NCBI GenBank assembly: GCA_000708835.1
Contig: DF236995.1
Span: 218,551-282,550 of the forward strand
Length of the DNA: 64,000 nt
Reading direction: 5' to 3'
Origin: Klebsormidium nitens
Lineage: Eukaryota; Streptophyta; Klebsormidiophyceae; Klebsormidiales; Klebsormidiaceae
Shown here piece by piece: positions 35,801 through 48,430 of the stretch. Under the pieces are notes generated by a model. It was not told where the DNA came from. It ran no database searches and saw only the letters and a list, made by a program, of their open reading frames with translations. Numbering within the stretch: position 1 is the first letter of the stretch; every line of letters starts with the position of its first letter. A program made the position numbers and the translations under genes.

Positions 35801-37191
35801 CGGGGCCACTGTCGGAGACCTCATCCAGTCTCTCGGGGGACCGGAGCAGGTAAACCTACGTCGTTTGCGCGCTTTTACGTTGCTGAGACGAGCTAAAGCA
35901 TTTACAATGTTCATACATCAGATTGGTGGTTTGCGTTCATAACGTTGCCAAATTTGTGGCGGCCCGAGAGATTAAACAGACATCCGCTTCTATAATGGTG
36001 CGCTGTCTGGAGGCCTTCCTTCTGGCGGCTCTTCACTATTATGAGAGCGAGAAGGGCACCTTGAAATACTGCCCAAGCTTTCTTCTGGGTAGCTTTCCCT
36101 CTCTGACGCCGCACCCATTGGAGAAAGCGTTACCGCGGAGCCGTTTCTGCTTCTCGGAAACAAGTGATGAGTGTATTGTCCCCGCACACCTGTCACGAGA
36201 CATTTTTACAAGTATAGGTTTCCTTTTTCAGGTGGGCGAGCTTTTGGAGGCGTATGGGGAGGAGGACTACGTGCTGCTCTGCTCAGACGCGGCTTTGCCG
36301 GCGCCCAACCTGATGCAATTCCAGGTTGTGTTGAAGGTCCGTTCCGCCCTCGTTCCGTTACGCTTCCGCTTCCGTCCAATCTGCTTTCATCATCGTCCAT
36401 TTTGGTCCCTGTGGTGATCAAATTTCAGTTCCGTTCCGCTCTCTCCGTCTGGTTCCATTCGTGTCCGTTCTTGTTCCGCTGTCCTCGGCTCTGAACCACT
36501 TACGTCCGGTCGTGTTCGCTCTTGTCCTTCTCTTGTCCATCCTTACTTTTTGTGCTATTTCTATCGTTGTCCTGATTTTGACAATCTGATTGAGAGCCTG
36601 CTCGTGTAAGCGCTTCGATTTCGCTCCAGGGATGTCATGCGGTAGTTGATTTGTGATCAAGGGGACGGCCACTCAGGCGGCGCTTTTCTCGCCGCCTCGT
36701 AGCAGGGCATGGTTGAAACGCTGAGAACGCGCTGCACTTCCCGTAAGCTGGAAGCAATCCAGCCCCTGGATTGTGCTGCTTGGAAGCTGCGAAGCTGCGT
36801 ACTCAGTCGCAAAGATTGCTCAATTGCACTAGTCTTTTGCTGGGCTCGTCTATGTCGGATAAGTCTGCACCATTGGATTTGAGAGAACGCTCCAAACGCG
36901 GCGCTTACGAGAGCTTACCGGGTTTCGTTAATTCTGTGACAGGAGGGAGCCGGGAGCCAGGCGTTCTTGCGCAGTCTGTACCAGGCTGCATGGTTGCAGA
37001 GAACAGACGCGTCGGATGGGCTCCCGCGTCATAGAAGTGACGAGAAGCTCCAGTCGTCCATCCAGTCGCTGCAAGCCATGCAAGCGGGGTTCGTTTCTTT
37101 TAGAGAGGAAGCACAAGGAAAGGGATGGGATGTAGATAAGGTGTTGTACCAGCTTCCGCCTAGCAGCGCGCTGGTAGGTAGTGCGAACTAG
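29815..37191 (+). CDS. Root UVB sensitive (RUS, DUF647) family protein
   Basis: Plant RUS proteins act in UV-B sensing, vitamin B6 homeostasis and auxin transport; several are plastid-located. Twelve exons in phase give 555 residues: 29815-30170, 30820-30983, 31187-31287, 31633-31688, 32124-32170, 32809-32887, 33611-33833, 34239-34346, 35174-35234, 35731-35849, 36232-36336 and 36943-37191. The N-terminal 150 residues are Ser/Ala-rich, compatible with a transit peptide. The DUF647 domain starts at FLPAGYPDSVTEDYLPYMLW and continues through HACNTLVTSSLLK, AVGIGANGLSVGAATAAIRW, KDGVGALGR, GGRFGNLPDEDPRQWRMYAD, FRVIQNHFAVSSNLGNIAAK and LQFNQ. The C-terminal module has FLRSLYQAAWLQ and GWDVDKVLYQLP before TAG. 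The start is uncertain: in-frame ATGs also occur at 29644 and near 29716. Which RUS subgroup it belongs to is not decided. Intron 6 ends in three decoy acceptors. Confidence 0.93.
33405..33610 (+). repeat. Tandem repeat of the RUS exon 7 acceptor (three decoys plus the true site)
   Basis: Pyrimidine tract plus CAG plus GTGCCTC occurs with its AG at 33423, 33480, 33537 and 33610. The last is the real exon 7 acceptor, judged by reading phase and protein match. The first three are 57 bases apart and include GGTTGGAACCTCTGA. Only the first few bases of the exon are copied. Confidence 0.9.
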
Positions 37192-38524
37192 TGCGACTTG
37201 CATTCGTGTTGTGCTCGCGGATTTAGTTGGACGCTGTAGTTCAGCAAGTCAATTCAACCGAAGTCTTCTGTATAAGTCTGGAACAACATTCTCGAGTGAA
37301 ACTGATTTAGGTGCCCATTGTTGGCTGGGAGCGGCGAAAAAGCTTGAGTTTATAGGTGAGCGTAGATCTCGATTGCGGACAGTTGTTGGTACTTGAACGA
37401 TTATTTTAATGTATATGACCATGTACATAACGACTCGGTGCAGCTAAGCTTCTGACGAAGCGTTGATTTGACGTAATCATGCATCGAGGTATCAATAGAA
37501 TTGAATCCTAGTGATACCTCGACGTGTGCTCCTGCGGCGGAAAGGTGATAATGGGGCACTAGCTATTTGCTGCTTGTATGGTGCTACTTTGATGCCTGAC
37601 AAATTCGGAATTGATCGGGCGGAGCTGGGCCGCCCGCGTGATTGCGGCAGTTTACTGCCAATCGGCGTACGCAACGTACGTATACCGTCCGGCATGACAG
37701 TTTGCACCGGGGGGCGGCCCCGCGGATCTAAAGGCCAATGATTGCATGCGCCGCGCGTCTGCAAGCGGCAATTCGAACGCGAGCGCACTCATGCATTGCA
37801 ACTGGCATATATGTATGATACACGGCAACTTACTTACGGACCGTACTCAGACTCAGCTTAAGTGAGTCCGACATGGGATCGCGCCGCGGGACTCACGAAT
37901 ATTTGGTAGAACGCATAGGCCTACTAAGCCTGCAAGGCGCATTCCCAGGCTAACCGTCGTCAATGACAGTGCATATATGGCTAGCACCAAGTGACCATGA
38001 GACGGTTGCGGGCTCGATAGCTGGCCAGTGGCTGCATGGCTAACGTTGATTCAGAAAATTCAAATTAATTATGCCATGTACGTGCACACCTTGGGCTGAT
38101 CATTCAGTGCAATGGCCGCCAGCATGACCGCTTAACGGTCGTCGCAAGATCGGATGCCAGTCCGCCGATGGCACATGGTCCGGTCGATCAGGCTGCAGTG
38201 ACTGTGGTCGAACACTGCATAGTGACCCAGCGCCAAAAAGATATGTATAGCTTGTGCACTGAATGCACCATATAAGACAACTTGCCTGGTTTGCGCGCGA
38301 CGATCACGTCACTCTAGCTTAGCCATCTTGGATGCATCGCTGACTCAATTTACAAGAATCGCTTTGTCGACCAAGTGTGTGATGGTGCACAATCAACTTT
38401 GGACTCACTAACTGTAGTACTCGATTGTGTTGGCTAGCCCCTTGACAACGGCATTTGCAAGGCCAGCTAGCAGGTCACACGAGCCGATTGAAGAAGACAG
38501 GTTTCAAAAGATGCGGGTCGGTGT
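37192..38524. other. Spacer between the convergent RUS and ELMO genes
   Basis: No gene supported. From about 37400 to 38400 the sequence is rich in short palindromes (CATATATG, GCATGC, GATCGGATGCC type). The frames at 37492-37788 minus and 37511-37741 plus overlap and have no homology I recognise. Confidence 0.6.
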
Positions 38525-41500
38525 TTATAGTACGATCTCGTCCATGCTTTTCAATCTCGATGATGAAAGCAAATGTTCTAGCTTCGCTCGAACGGCCTTC
38601 ATGACGACCTGCATCGGAGCAAGTTATTTTCAGATGGGGTAATGGCTGTGCCACGGACTTTCGATCATCAAAGAACTCAAAGGTCGGCTATTCGGGTACA
38701 GTAGTAGCTGAAGAAGACTCAAGTCGACAAAAACCGTTTCGTTCGCATCAAAACTCTCGAAGCGTTTGATAAACCTTATTTCATAAGTAACAATCACAGC
38801 AATGAAGGAGATCGATTTTTGAGTCCGTTTGTGAGAACGATTTTTGAGTCCGTTTGTGAGAACCTTTGGTCAAATCGGAAACCCTGCCTTGGTAGAGTCT
38901 GTGCGACTTGAAAAGCAAAGCAACTTCTGCTCCAAGTCTTCGTGGCCATATCAGATCGAACTAAAATTCTGATTCAGGCCATAGCCTTTGCTTCCCTCTT
39001 GTTGATAATAGAACGCCTAATTGAAAATTTTCTCGAATGTGCCAAGAAATTTTGGAAGAACTCACATTGAACTCCATGTAAGACGCCCGCATCCTGAGCC
39101 ACTCGGCATCCAGCAGCAGGAAAGCCCTCACGTAAAGAGCGTCGAAAGCCGAGTCATCGTCTGCATAGCGAGAGACGACGAGAGTCCGTGAGTTCCTTGC
39201 AATCTGACAAACGACCGACTCTGCTTGGAGAACAGTAGTGGAAGCGGTCCATGAGCCGTCTCCTTATCTCGAGTCGACATCGACAGGGCTTACACGAGTA
39301 GTGAGGGCTTCAACGTGTGAGGGCTTCCTACGACTGAGCGGTTTTGTTGTTTCTTAGCGGACTTTTGCGCTGGTAAGCAATGGCCGTGCCGGACGAAAGG
39401 ACCTGAAGGGCGGAACATATTGCAATCGTTCCGCCATATGGTTACTTCAAATTACGGAGTGCCACGAGATGGCCAAAAAGCTGGTGATTAGACGCCAACT
39501 CAAGAAGAGAGCTCCTCGACAGATCAGCGCTTGTTCGACATGCCCAAAGGGAAGCAAACAGGCCCCCTGCTTTCTGTGCTGAGAGAATCGGAAGCCAATG
39601 ACCATGGAAAAGAGCAGCAAGCTGGCTTGCTTCTAAGCTTGCCCCTGTCCACATCTGTGACAATACATGCAACACTGACCTTCAAGAAAGCGCAAGAAGC
39701 CCCGCCCTGGCGCGCTCCTGGGAACTCCGTCCTCTGCAGAATAAAGGAAACGCCAATCATGCACTGCGAAGGACACGGCAATGAAGGCAAAGCGGGTCCT
39801 AATGCCTGCCGCATTTTAACCGCCTGTTCAAAGTAGTAGGCCCCTCTCTGCCTTAGCTTCTTGTGCAACGTGTCGGAAAATCATACTGCTTGTGATATTC
39901 TGATCTTGTGTTGTGATACCTTTTATCCTGAGAGCCGGATTGAAGACGTTCCGAGGCAGAAACACGTTCAAAGCTGACCTCGTATTTCAAGCAGCAAAAC
40001 CGAGAAAGGGCGGTTCTCGTCTTCTCGTATCGACCGAGCTCTATCGAGGCGGGAGCGAAAGTCACATGGGACTGGTGTGAAGCCTTTTCGTCAAGAGCGC
40101 AGAAAATCAATTCGAAAACGCTCGTGGCTTCGTCACACGCGTTGTGAGGACTCCCGCAACGTAGCCAACCTCCAATCCATTTCTGCTCACTTCGGAGGAG
40201 CCCGACGATAAAATCTCCATAATAATTCAACCACCGAGCAAACCAAGAAAGTCACTGGGGCTGTTCACAGTCCGACAACAGAAAGGCAGGACGCTAGTGC
40301 AAAGCATCCGTTCATGGCACAAGCCAATCACGGACCTGCTTTCAAGTCGAGGAGATCGACCAGCATGAAGGAGAGGTTCAAGCCCGCCACGGCGAAAGGG
40401 TACTCCCACTGCGCACGCTCCCCGTCCTCCTTCTTCAGCAAGCGTTGAAAGTCCCTCTGCAAAAAAAAGAGGCCACCCTGAGCAAGTGGACTAAGAAAAA
40501 CATCGATTGAAGGGTCATCTGGTGCCAGAAGCTTCCCGGACCATTCGACTACAATCTCGGAGAAGTTTCCAAGCCCCAATTCAACCCCTGCTTCTGCCGG
40601 CTTGCGCTTGCCACCCAAGAATCAGCTGATTGGCTCGTAGTGGCCTTGAAACCGCTCACTGAACACCACTCAAACGAATCACCGTACCCCCGTATCACTG
40701 ATCAGTGGCCCTCTACCAAAGGTGAGGAATTTCAGAGAGGCGGACCCGAGGACCGGGAACTCACCGGGTGCTTCTCCGCGAAGTACAGCAGGTTCTCCAA
40801 CGAGATGAATCCTCCGCCCCTGCAAATGGAGAGCCGGACGTGAGCCTTCCAAACATTTGTCGTAAGCCATCCGAACACATTTTGAGATCGAAGCTGTCTC
40901 AACGGGAACTCGTTCCTTTTGTTGATAAAGTGCGGCACTTAGCTTTCCATTTTTCTAAGGACCAGGGTATTCCGGCAATCGACCGCCTCCCGTCCTACAC
41001 TGTACAAGGTCCACCCATTCGTGCGTTCACATTTCCAAGCCAGAAAAAGATGTCGCATATCTTGTGCCAGTGCCCAAGGCTTGGCCAAATTAGACTCCAC
41101 TCTCCATAGCGTTCCACTCACGGGACATAATATGAAGATCGGTAAGGGGTTCGAGGGAATTACATCGAACTCAAAAAGCAATCACAGAGAACGAAAAAAC
41201 GATCGAATAAGGGGTTCCAGGAATTAAATCAATCTCAAAAACCAAGGACAGAACGAACAGACAATCTGCTCACCGGAAGTCGGTCGAAGGGTCCGTCCCC
41301 TGCCACCCCATCTCCTTCCACTGCTCTGACACCATGCCCGTCAGCTGCTGATGCGGGTATGCTAACCGCCACAGCTTTTGAAGGGCCTCTTGGTGTGACG
41401 GACTTGTGCTGCTGAATGGAACGCTCGCCCGTGCTCGCAACCGCTCAAACCTCTCAACCTGCGGCCATTCAGTGCCTGCTCAGTTCTGACGTATCGTGAA

Positions 41501-42989
41501 GCGTTGACAAGCTTGGAGAGCCCCTACCTCAGTTGCTCGTCATACCGTTCGAAGGGGGTCAACGGGATCGATACATCAAGCCTCCCAAAGAAGGCTTAAT
41601 TACATGTCACGATTCTTGGACTTTCCTACACAGGCTGCAAAGTCTTAGAGGAGTGGAAGGAGGCCCAGACATGCAGAATTGGCATTTGTCAGATTGGTTT
41701 AAGAGAGAGCTGTCAGGCAAACTGCCAAGGCACAAGGGCTTTTGAAAGTCGTGGTGGTGGTTCGACTCAGGTAGAGATTCTCTGACCTGAATGGGCGATA
41801 GTTTTGGAGGCGGCAATTGGCCACTGGTTGATGACGGCTGGAACAGACCAAACAACTTCCTTCCGATGTAGTTCAAGAAGCTTCCGAAGGCCCCAGGCAA
41901 CATCTCTGCAAGGCAATCAGACTCGGAATCATCCGTATGAATTGATGTAGGCAGAGCATGAGAATGAGAATGAGCACTGGACAATCTTTGACGTCTTACA
42001 GTCCATTCAGTTGTTGACCTTTGAAACAACCCCGAAAAGTGGCCCAATAGCTCTGACTCGCAACAATACATACTGCGATGATGCTCACCTATCCATGTTA
42101 TCCACTTGAGTAGGACTGTCGCAAAGTTGTCCTGCCACCACCGGCTTGCGGCTGCATGTTCCCTTGATGTCTTGTGGGTATCATCTTCTTCGGCGTCCGC
42201 ACTCCTCGTCGAGACTGGCTCATACGCCTGTCAGAAACCAACGAAGATCTTCTGAGCAATGTCTTCCGACCAGGTTGAGTTTCTCGTCGCCCTCAAGTTC
42301 AGCAGGCCAATGTGTTATAAGTGCGCGGACAATCTTCAGTCTCAAGCTGGTCCAGAGGTCCAAGATGCAACATGTGTCAACACATTGAAGCTCTACTGAT
42401 GAAAGGTTATCAATGTTGTATCAAGCCTGTGCGGACTAGAAGCAATGCAGCGAGCGGTCGGCAATAGAACCCACGAGAAACTAACGCGTTCTGACGCCCA
42501 ATTGCCCAAAACTTGCACTCCTTTCCCTGACTGAAAACATTGTGATGTTGAAGCTGTAAACAGAACAAATGAGTCATGCTGGAAGATTTTCAGAATGAGA
42601 TCCATCTAGAATTAGGGGTTCGAAAATTGAGAGGCTTTTCTTGATTGCGAAGCAATCGCTGCGATACCCAGTCAGAATTGCATCCATCAGTGCTAGTCAC
42701 TGGGGCACTCCCATGGTCAACCGCTCGCCCTCTGAAGCAAGTAGCTGGATAAGAGTGTACAAAGTGACAGCAATCACAGTTTGTCAAATGGAGTAGAACC
42801 AGCAGCACTTTCTAGGATTAGAAACTTGAGGATTTTGCTGCGCCTTGCGTGCCAGAACCTCACCCTTCTTGCTGAGCCATACCAAACGTCCTCTCCAAGG
42901 TCTGCATCTTCTTCTTCTGACAGCAGAGGCTTCCTAAGCTGGGAGGCCTCATCCTCGTGCCGTCCGCGCCTCCGCATGTTTGCACTCAT
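38525..42989 (-). CDS. ELMO/CED-12 domain protein (plant ELMO type)
   Basis: ELMO-domain proteins regulate small GTPases; plant members are short, single-domain relatives thought to act as GTPase regulators. Exons on the minus strand: 42989-42864 (tentative), 41921-41787 (acceptor tentative), 41458-41274, 40819-40765, 40456-40336, 39733-39680, 39160-39066 and 38608-38525, in phase to 284 residues. The domain is clear from HQEALQKLWRLAYP, SEQWKEMGWQGTDPSTDFR, GGGFISLENLLYFAEKHP, WEYPFAVAGLNLSFMLVDLL, FLLLDAEWLRMRASYMEFN and a terminal helix ending in SMDEIVL before TAA. The short exon 39733-39680 (GRGFLRFLED) fits the family position. The first exon, with RKPLLSEEEDADLG, is accepted because its ATG and donor keep phase; its link to exon 2 needs transcript proof. 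Confidence 0.88.
38813..38862. repeat. 25-base tandem duplication
   Basis: A 25-base unit beginning CGATTTTTGAGTCCG is repeated twice without a mismatch in the last ELMO intron. No function is apparent. Confidence 0.9.
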
Positions 42990-43344
42990 TGCTGCCCCTA
43001 CTAGATCGTCCTGCTTCTGGCCGAGAGTGCTTGTGCGTCAATTGCTTTGAAAGGAAGGCCAGCTAAGCTTTTAGTCCAGACGGGCCGTATTAATCAGCTG
43101 CACCTTGAAAGAGACGTGGCCGAACCAGAGAGAATCAACTTCATACCACAATTAATCAACCAGCGCAAGACCCACCTGCTTGACAGATGTGGAAAGCAGT
43201 GAGGGAAGCGACAATCTTCAAACCACCTAAGGACGCCTTGCTCTTCTCTTCTGGCCCAACTCCTCCTGTTCTGCTGCTCACAACGACACTGTGGAATTTT
43301 GACTCTGGAGCAGTGGAGGACTCCTGAGCAGTGAGGACCCCTTG

Positions 43345-43913
43345 CATGAATAGGTATCAAGTTTACGACGCCCAAGGCTACGACGCCCAAACTTGGTCAC
43401 GATTTGGTACAGGCTGACGTGCCACTGCTTTTGCCAGCATGGCCCACTTGAACCCTCCGATCGATAATGGATGTCATCTGACGGTTGAAGGCTGGACCCT
43501 CACCGCGCGCTGTTCTGTACCGGGGGGAGCAACAATTTCAAGGCAAAATCGCTAAACACTACGGCCCGGTGAATTCGGCAGTACTTACCGCGGTTGACTC
43601 AAGCGCCTGGTACGCAATCCTCCAGGCTCGGTGGACACCTCCAATCTCCCGGGATGTTTGTTTTTGGCCCGCAACTCGTGTACGTTGTACGACCGGCGCC
43701 ACTTTGCGGAGCACCAACTACTGGTCGGATGACTGGCCTCTGCCAAGACCGGCCACCGCTGAAACGCTGCGACCTCCACCCGAGTGCCCCAATTTGATGT
43801 CCACGGAGAGAGGGGGGATCCTTCGCCCAATCGCAGCAGATTTTCAAAATCGTACCTACTTTTGGGCAACGTAGCCTTGGGCGTCGTAAACTTGCATGAT
43901 ATCTATTTGCATG
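43345..43913. mobile_element. Inverted-repeat element, MITE-like
   Basis: Two arms of about 60 bases, 43345-43405 and 43847-43913, are imperfect reverse complements. They share a perfect 24-base core (43359-43382 and 43870-43893). The loop is about 440 bases. The arms are well conserved, but I see no clear target-site duplication and no transposase. A non-autonomous element or a hairpin-forming duplication would both fit. Just outside, CAATCGAAGCCGTCGA is directly repeated near 43953 and 43983. Confidence 0.55.
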
Positions 43914-44441
43914 AGGGAGTGACGAACCCACGGAAGTTTGGACTCTCGGAAGCAATCGAAGCCGTCGATCTTTATTTTTAGACAATCGAAGCCGTCGAAG
44001 TTCGGGAGCTTCGACCCTGTGCAGTTACTGGTCCCATCGCCTGCTGTGGTCCTCAAAATGCCTCTCCGCTTGAGCTCAGGCTTCTGGTCATCTGCTTGAA
44101 AGTCCTGTCCGGTAGACTGGACGGATTATCATGCTTCGAGATTGTTCAACGCTTTTCAAGGCGAACGCTCAAATGCTAGGCCGGTATTCTGACGTCTTGA
44201 AAGGTTGTGACACGTCCTTTATGCCGGTCATTTTCCTCTTTCTTGAACCTTGTATTGAGCTCCTGCAGGAGCGGGCTGTATGATTGCAACAATACAAGCT
44301 GTTTGACTCATTTTTCGAGGAGTTAGTCAGTTTAAGTTGATGTTTTGGGACTAATCCAGGACTAATCCTTGAGCAAGCTGCATATTCGGTCTGCGAATGC
44401 AGAGCAACAGGCTGCCGGTCAAGCACCATCTTCTCACCAGA

Positions 44442-44449
44442 TATATAAG
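44442..44449 (+). promoter_or_regulatory. Possible TATA box of the BAR-like gene
   Basis: TATATAAG lies about 180 bases upstream of the ATG at 44627, in a position compatible with a core promoter plus 5' UTR. It is a single motif match without other support. Confidence 0.3.
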
Positions 44450-44626
44450 GCTTGATAGCTACGAGCATCAGAACACTTCATGACGGAATGTCTCATGACA
44501 AGGCCCGGGGGTGTGGTGTTTCTTGGTCCAAGAGAAAACTGCTGAGCAAGTCAGATTCGGGCTGCATGCCAGACTGTATTCTCTTCTGCTCGGTATGGTC
44601 GAAGTTATCTGCAATTGAAGGGCACA

Positions 44627-47571
44627 ATGTCCGGTAGAAGTGCGCATCTGCATCATAAGATGCTCCGTGCAATCAGAGAAAAGGTGAGCTTTTTAGCACG
44701 CTACCAATCTCATGTAGATGTGGACCATTCCAATTGAGGTAGTTTCGAGGCCACGATATAGACAATACTTCCCAATTGATGCTTGAGATTTGAATGTTTG
44801 AGATTGTTTGACTTCAAACTGGTTTTTCAACGTTTACTTGGACCTTCCACCATAAGCGGAGGGACTCCATGCCTGTTTCACCAACACAGCTCGACCACGA
44901 AGTAGAACCTTTTGACAAACTCTTGTGCAGGTCCGCATCAAAGAATGGCTGAATATGTTCCTTCGATTGAAACGAAGAAGCACTGCTGTCAGGGCAGAGA
45001 GGCGGACTGAGCTGCTGTACCAAAAGCTAGCCTTTTTCAAGCCTATTGTTGATGCTGTGGAGCAGGCGGTCTTAGGACTGCGCGACGCATCTGATGGTAA
45101 TTTGCAGCCTTCTTTGCACACGTGGTCGTCTGGCACCTGCAGACAAGGTGATTTGGACTTGGCCTACCGTCCGAGCTGTCAAGAAAGTGATGCGGACAAA
45201 GTGTGCAGCTTAAAAAAGTAATTGCTTGCAGGGGGTATATTTTGGTCCCTGTTTCTGTTAACCTCTTAGCTTGCTTAGTGAGCCAAAATTGCTGTCCTAG
45301 TTGACTTGCTGGGAAAGAACCATTTTAGTGCTCTCAAACAAGCTTATAGGACGAAGCAGAATGCAGACTACTTGGACCAGATCAATCAACTTTTATGGAG
45401 CATACGTCCATAGGAACAAAAGAGAATCAGTCGAGTGAATGAGGTTCTGCTAATCCCTCGTGCAGACTTTCTGAACTGCACGCACAAAACGCTGAATTCA
45501 GTGAGGTTTGTTGATTCAACAAACGACGAGGCTGCAGCCGACGCAGTTTACGGGGAGCCAGTTGGCAAAGCAAACGCTGATGACGACCAAGAAGATGCCC
45601 TCCCTGAAGCAGAAGGACATGGACAAGGGAGGTCGACTGTTTCAAAGACGGAAAATGACAACAGAGCCCGAAGTCCGACAGGACCACCTCCTTCCTTCGG
45701 TTCACAGATGGATCTGGTACGGTCTTTACCGACATTTGGCGCGTTCTTCCCTTCCGAGCACGCTGCCCTCGATTGTACCAAACGGCTAACACTCAAACAA
45801 CCTTGTCTCTCAACGTCAGCATACACTAGTAATCCTAGATTCTTGTTTAAAGGACTTGTTGCGTCGTACAGGACCTTGTCCGGTGGGAGCTGGATTCAGC
45901 CACCATGAGAAGTGTGATCATCCCAATTGCAAGATGGAAAGGCTCATTCGAAGACCTTCAGGTGAGGAGATGGATCCGTTCTCATTGAATTTAACCTTCA
46001 AGGGGCACCATCAATTATGTTCCGTGGTTCTCTTTCTGTAGAATCCGTTACTGGCTGTCAATTGTGAATCACATGGAAACTAGCAGCCAGATGCTGAGTC
46101 TCTCATCCGGGGCGCACGTTCAAATGACATGTGATTTAGAGACTTTCTTCTCGGACAGGATCGCATGGCAAGTCTTTTGCGCTACGAGAAAGAGTTCGAG
46201 ATGCGAAGAACGCAAGTCCGACGCTACGACACGCTGGTAGAGAACGCAAGGAAACGGTACCTAGATACGGAAAAGGACAGCGACGGACGAAAGCTCCAAC
46301 AAGTGGCCAAGGTATGGAAGCACGGTTTTTCCCGATCTCGAGTCCCATGAACGGTGGAAATTTCCTGCTTGATCAAATACCGAAGATATCTCGTCGGCCG
46401 GTGGTCACAAATGTCCTTCCCTGCTTGTACTGATATGTCTTCTCATCACAGATCATGCGGCGCAAGGAGATCAAGTTCGAAGCTAGCAAAGTGGTAAGCT
46501 GATCAACAGTCAAAGGAACGCTCACCTCTCGGGAAGCGGTCGGCAGGGGCCAGCTCAGCTGTCTTGTTGATTGAGGGAGGTTTCAGCAGAAAATGTCCTG
46601 CCAATCTGGTTTTTAGGAAGCCCACGGATTCCTTCTCATTCTCGAGTCAATCGTTGCTCTCCAATGCTTAATATTACATACAAACAGCTTATCGGTGCTC
46701 GTGTTATCAGCTAAGATTTCTGTATTGTAGCCTTTCATATTTGAGTTGGCCATGTCATCCGATCTACCGGGATTCATTTGCGCAGGCTTTCGAGATCATG
46801 GAGCAGGACCTCTTTGACACCCAACAGCAGCTTCTTGGCGACTGCAGAGAGTTTCGCACGTACCTCGAGAAAGTGAGTTTTGTAGGCCATTCCGACATCA
46901 AGCACTGTCAGACGCTTCGCTTTGAAGAAGATGCCTTCGCTTCATTCGAAACTTCAACGGGTTTTGTGGACACTTCAGCCGAACAGACGGGTTGACTGGT
47001 GCTGATGGAGGTCGCGGTTCGCTTGCAGATGGTCACTCTGCAACGCGAGGCCTTCTGCGCCGCTGCCACGTCTCTCGGCATCGCTCCCGCTGCTTCGGCC
47101 TCCCCTTCCCATGCGAGTGGAGGCCACACCGACGGTCCCGCAACCGATTCCTCACTCGACATTACCAGAACGCCCTCCTCGCGTGCATCCCTTCCGCCGC
47201 TGCCCCCGACGTCGGCAGCTTCTGCAACCAGAAAGGCATCTTTCCGCGCCGCGTTCGAGGATCTGGAGAAGAGTGAGTCATCTTCAGGGCACGTGATTGT
47301 CGGAGGCAGAGTGCTGATTCTTCACGAGGAGCGACATCGGGAGGCGGAGTCCGCGGCGTCTTGCGCGAACGAGCTTCCAGCTAAGCCAGATGCTGAGGGA
47401 TCCCCCGTCCTCTCGAGAGGGTCCCCGTCTCAAACTAGCCGCAAGGACGGGACGCTGCCTCGATCACCCCTGTCAGAAGTAAAGGGTGGCCGCGAGGGGA
47501 CCAGAAAGAAGCAGATGCCCGCTGCGGACGGCAAGGAGAATGTGGAGAGGATTGTTGACGGAAAAGCTTAG
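44627..47571 (+). CDS. BAR-domain-like coiled-coil protein
   Basis: Eight exons keep phase and give 390 residues: 44627-44683, 44931-45096, 45466-45500, 45872-45961, 46159-46311, 46452-46493, 46786-46872 and 47029-47571. Residues 1 to about 210 are almost wholly charged helix, with FFKPIVDAVEQAVLGL, PIARWKGSFEDLQ, RYEKEFEMRRTQVRRYD, ENARKRYLDTEKD and IMEQDLFDTQQQLLGDC. The order (helix 1, a short break, a basic helix 2 ending in RRYD, then a long helix 3) resembles BAR proteins of the arfaptin/FAM92/SH3P kind, which bend membranes. I cannot name the subfamily, and another coiled-coil family is possible. The C-terminal 180 residues are Ser/Pro/Ala-rich and disordered, ending IVDGKA. The last acceptor could instead be at 47010, adding six residues. 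Confidence 0.6.
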
Positions 47572-48430
47572 AGGCGCGGAAGAGAGGACGCAGTTGTCAT
47601 TGTTGATTGGAAGAATTTTGGAGACAAGAGAACGTGCTGATAATGTTTGGCAGTCCTTCTATTAAGTGGTATGCAATATCGTGAAGAATTTGCCGTTCAA
47701 TCACGTCACATTGTTTCTGCTCAGGGGTCTGGATGATTTGGAACCAGTATTATCCCGCATAAATACGCGGTTCATCAACTCAGCTCGCAGGAGTTGATGC
47801 CTGAAACTCGTGCCGTGCTCATTTGATTCATTGCGTGCAAACTAACGCGACGCCGAAACAGTACACAAAGCCCTTCCGCTTCCCAGGTTTAACAAGCTTG
47901 CGCTAAGGGCATATAATAAAGCTGCAGATTGAATTATTTTCATGCCGTCGGAATAATTGTTGGCCGTGCAATGTCCTCGTCCACGAAGTTTCACGACGTG
48001 CTTTGCTTGCAGAGTGCCATCTTAGTGACGTGCTTGAGAATTGAATTTCATATGTATTTCTTTTCCTATCCAGAATTCCTGTGGGCCGTTGCACCGCATG
48101 CTATCCTGCAATGATCCAATGATTCGTCCCAATTATTGCTCAAAGAATCCTTCTCTTTGGCCTGCCGCTCGACCGCAGCGGCCTCTGCTCAACTTGCCGT
48201 GCTTGACAGCCGCGGCCCCTCTTTTTACAACCATATTTTACTGAATGCAGATGTGCCTTTCAAGGCGCCAAACCGTTTCGTAACATGGATAGATAAAAGG
48301 GCATTTATATCAGCTCTGCGTGGTGCACAGCCACTGCACTTTAAAGGAGCTAATAATAGTTTGCAATACTCGAATGTATCTTCTGTGCCAGGCACTTCGA
48401 AAAGGGACTCTGGAACTAAGCTCCTGGTTC
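47572..48430. other. Spacer between convergent BAR-like and MYND-A genes
   Basis: No gene supported. The plus-strand frame 48136-48639 crosses into the last MYND-A exon on the other strand and is a shadow of it. Confidence 0.6.

Larger units (their letters stand above)
42990..44626. other. Spacer between divergent ELMO and BAR-like genes
   Basis: Contains the inverted-repeat element at 43345-43913 and, near 44442, a TATATAAG about 180 bases before the BAR-like ATG. The frames 43485-43874 plus and 43985-43599 minus lie inside the element, overlap each other, and resemble no known transposase. Confidence 0.6.

Noticed and set aside
36330-36500. CCGTTCCGCT-type pyrimidine-rich repeats after RUS exon 11, considered as another boundary array
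   Set aside because: The words are simple-sequence-like and do not copy the exon end or donor.
43485-43985. Overlapping frames on both strands inside the inverted-repeat element, considered as a transposase
   Set aside because: Neither shows a transposase motif, and both are short and overlap almost fully.
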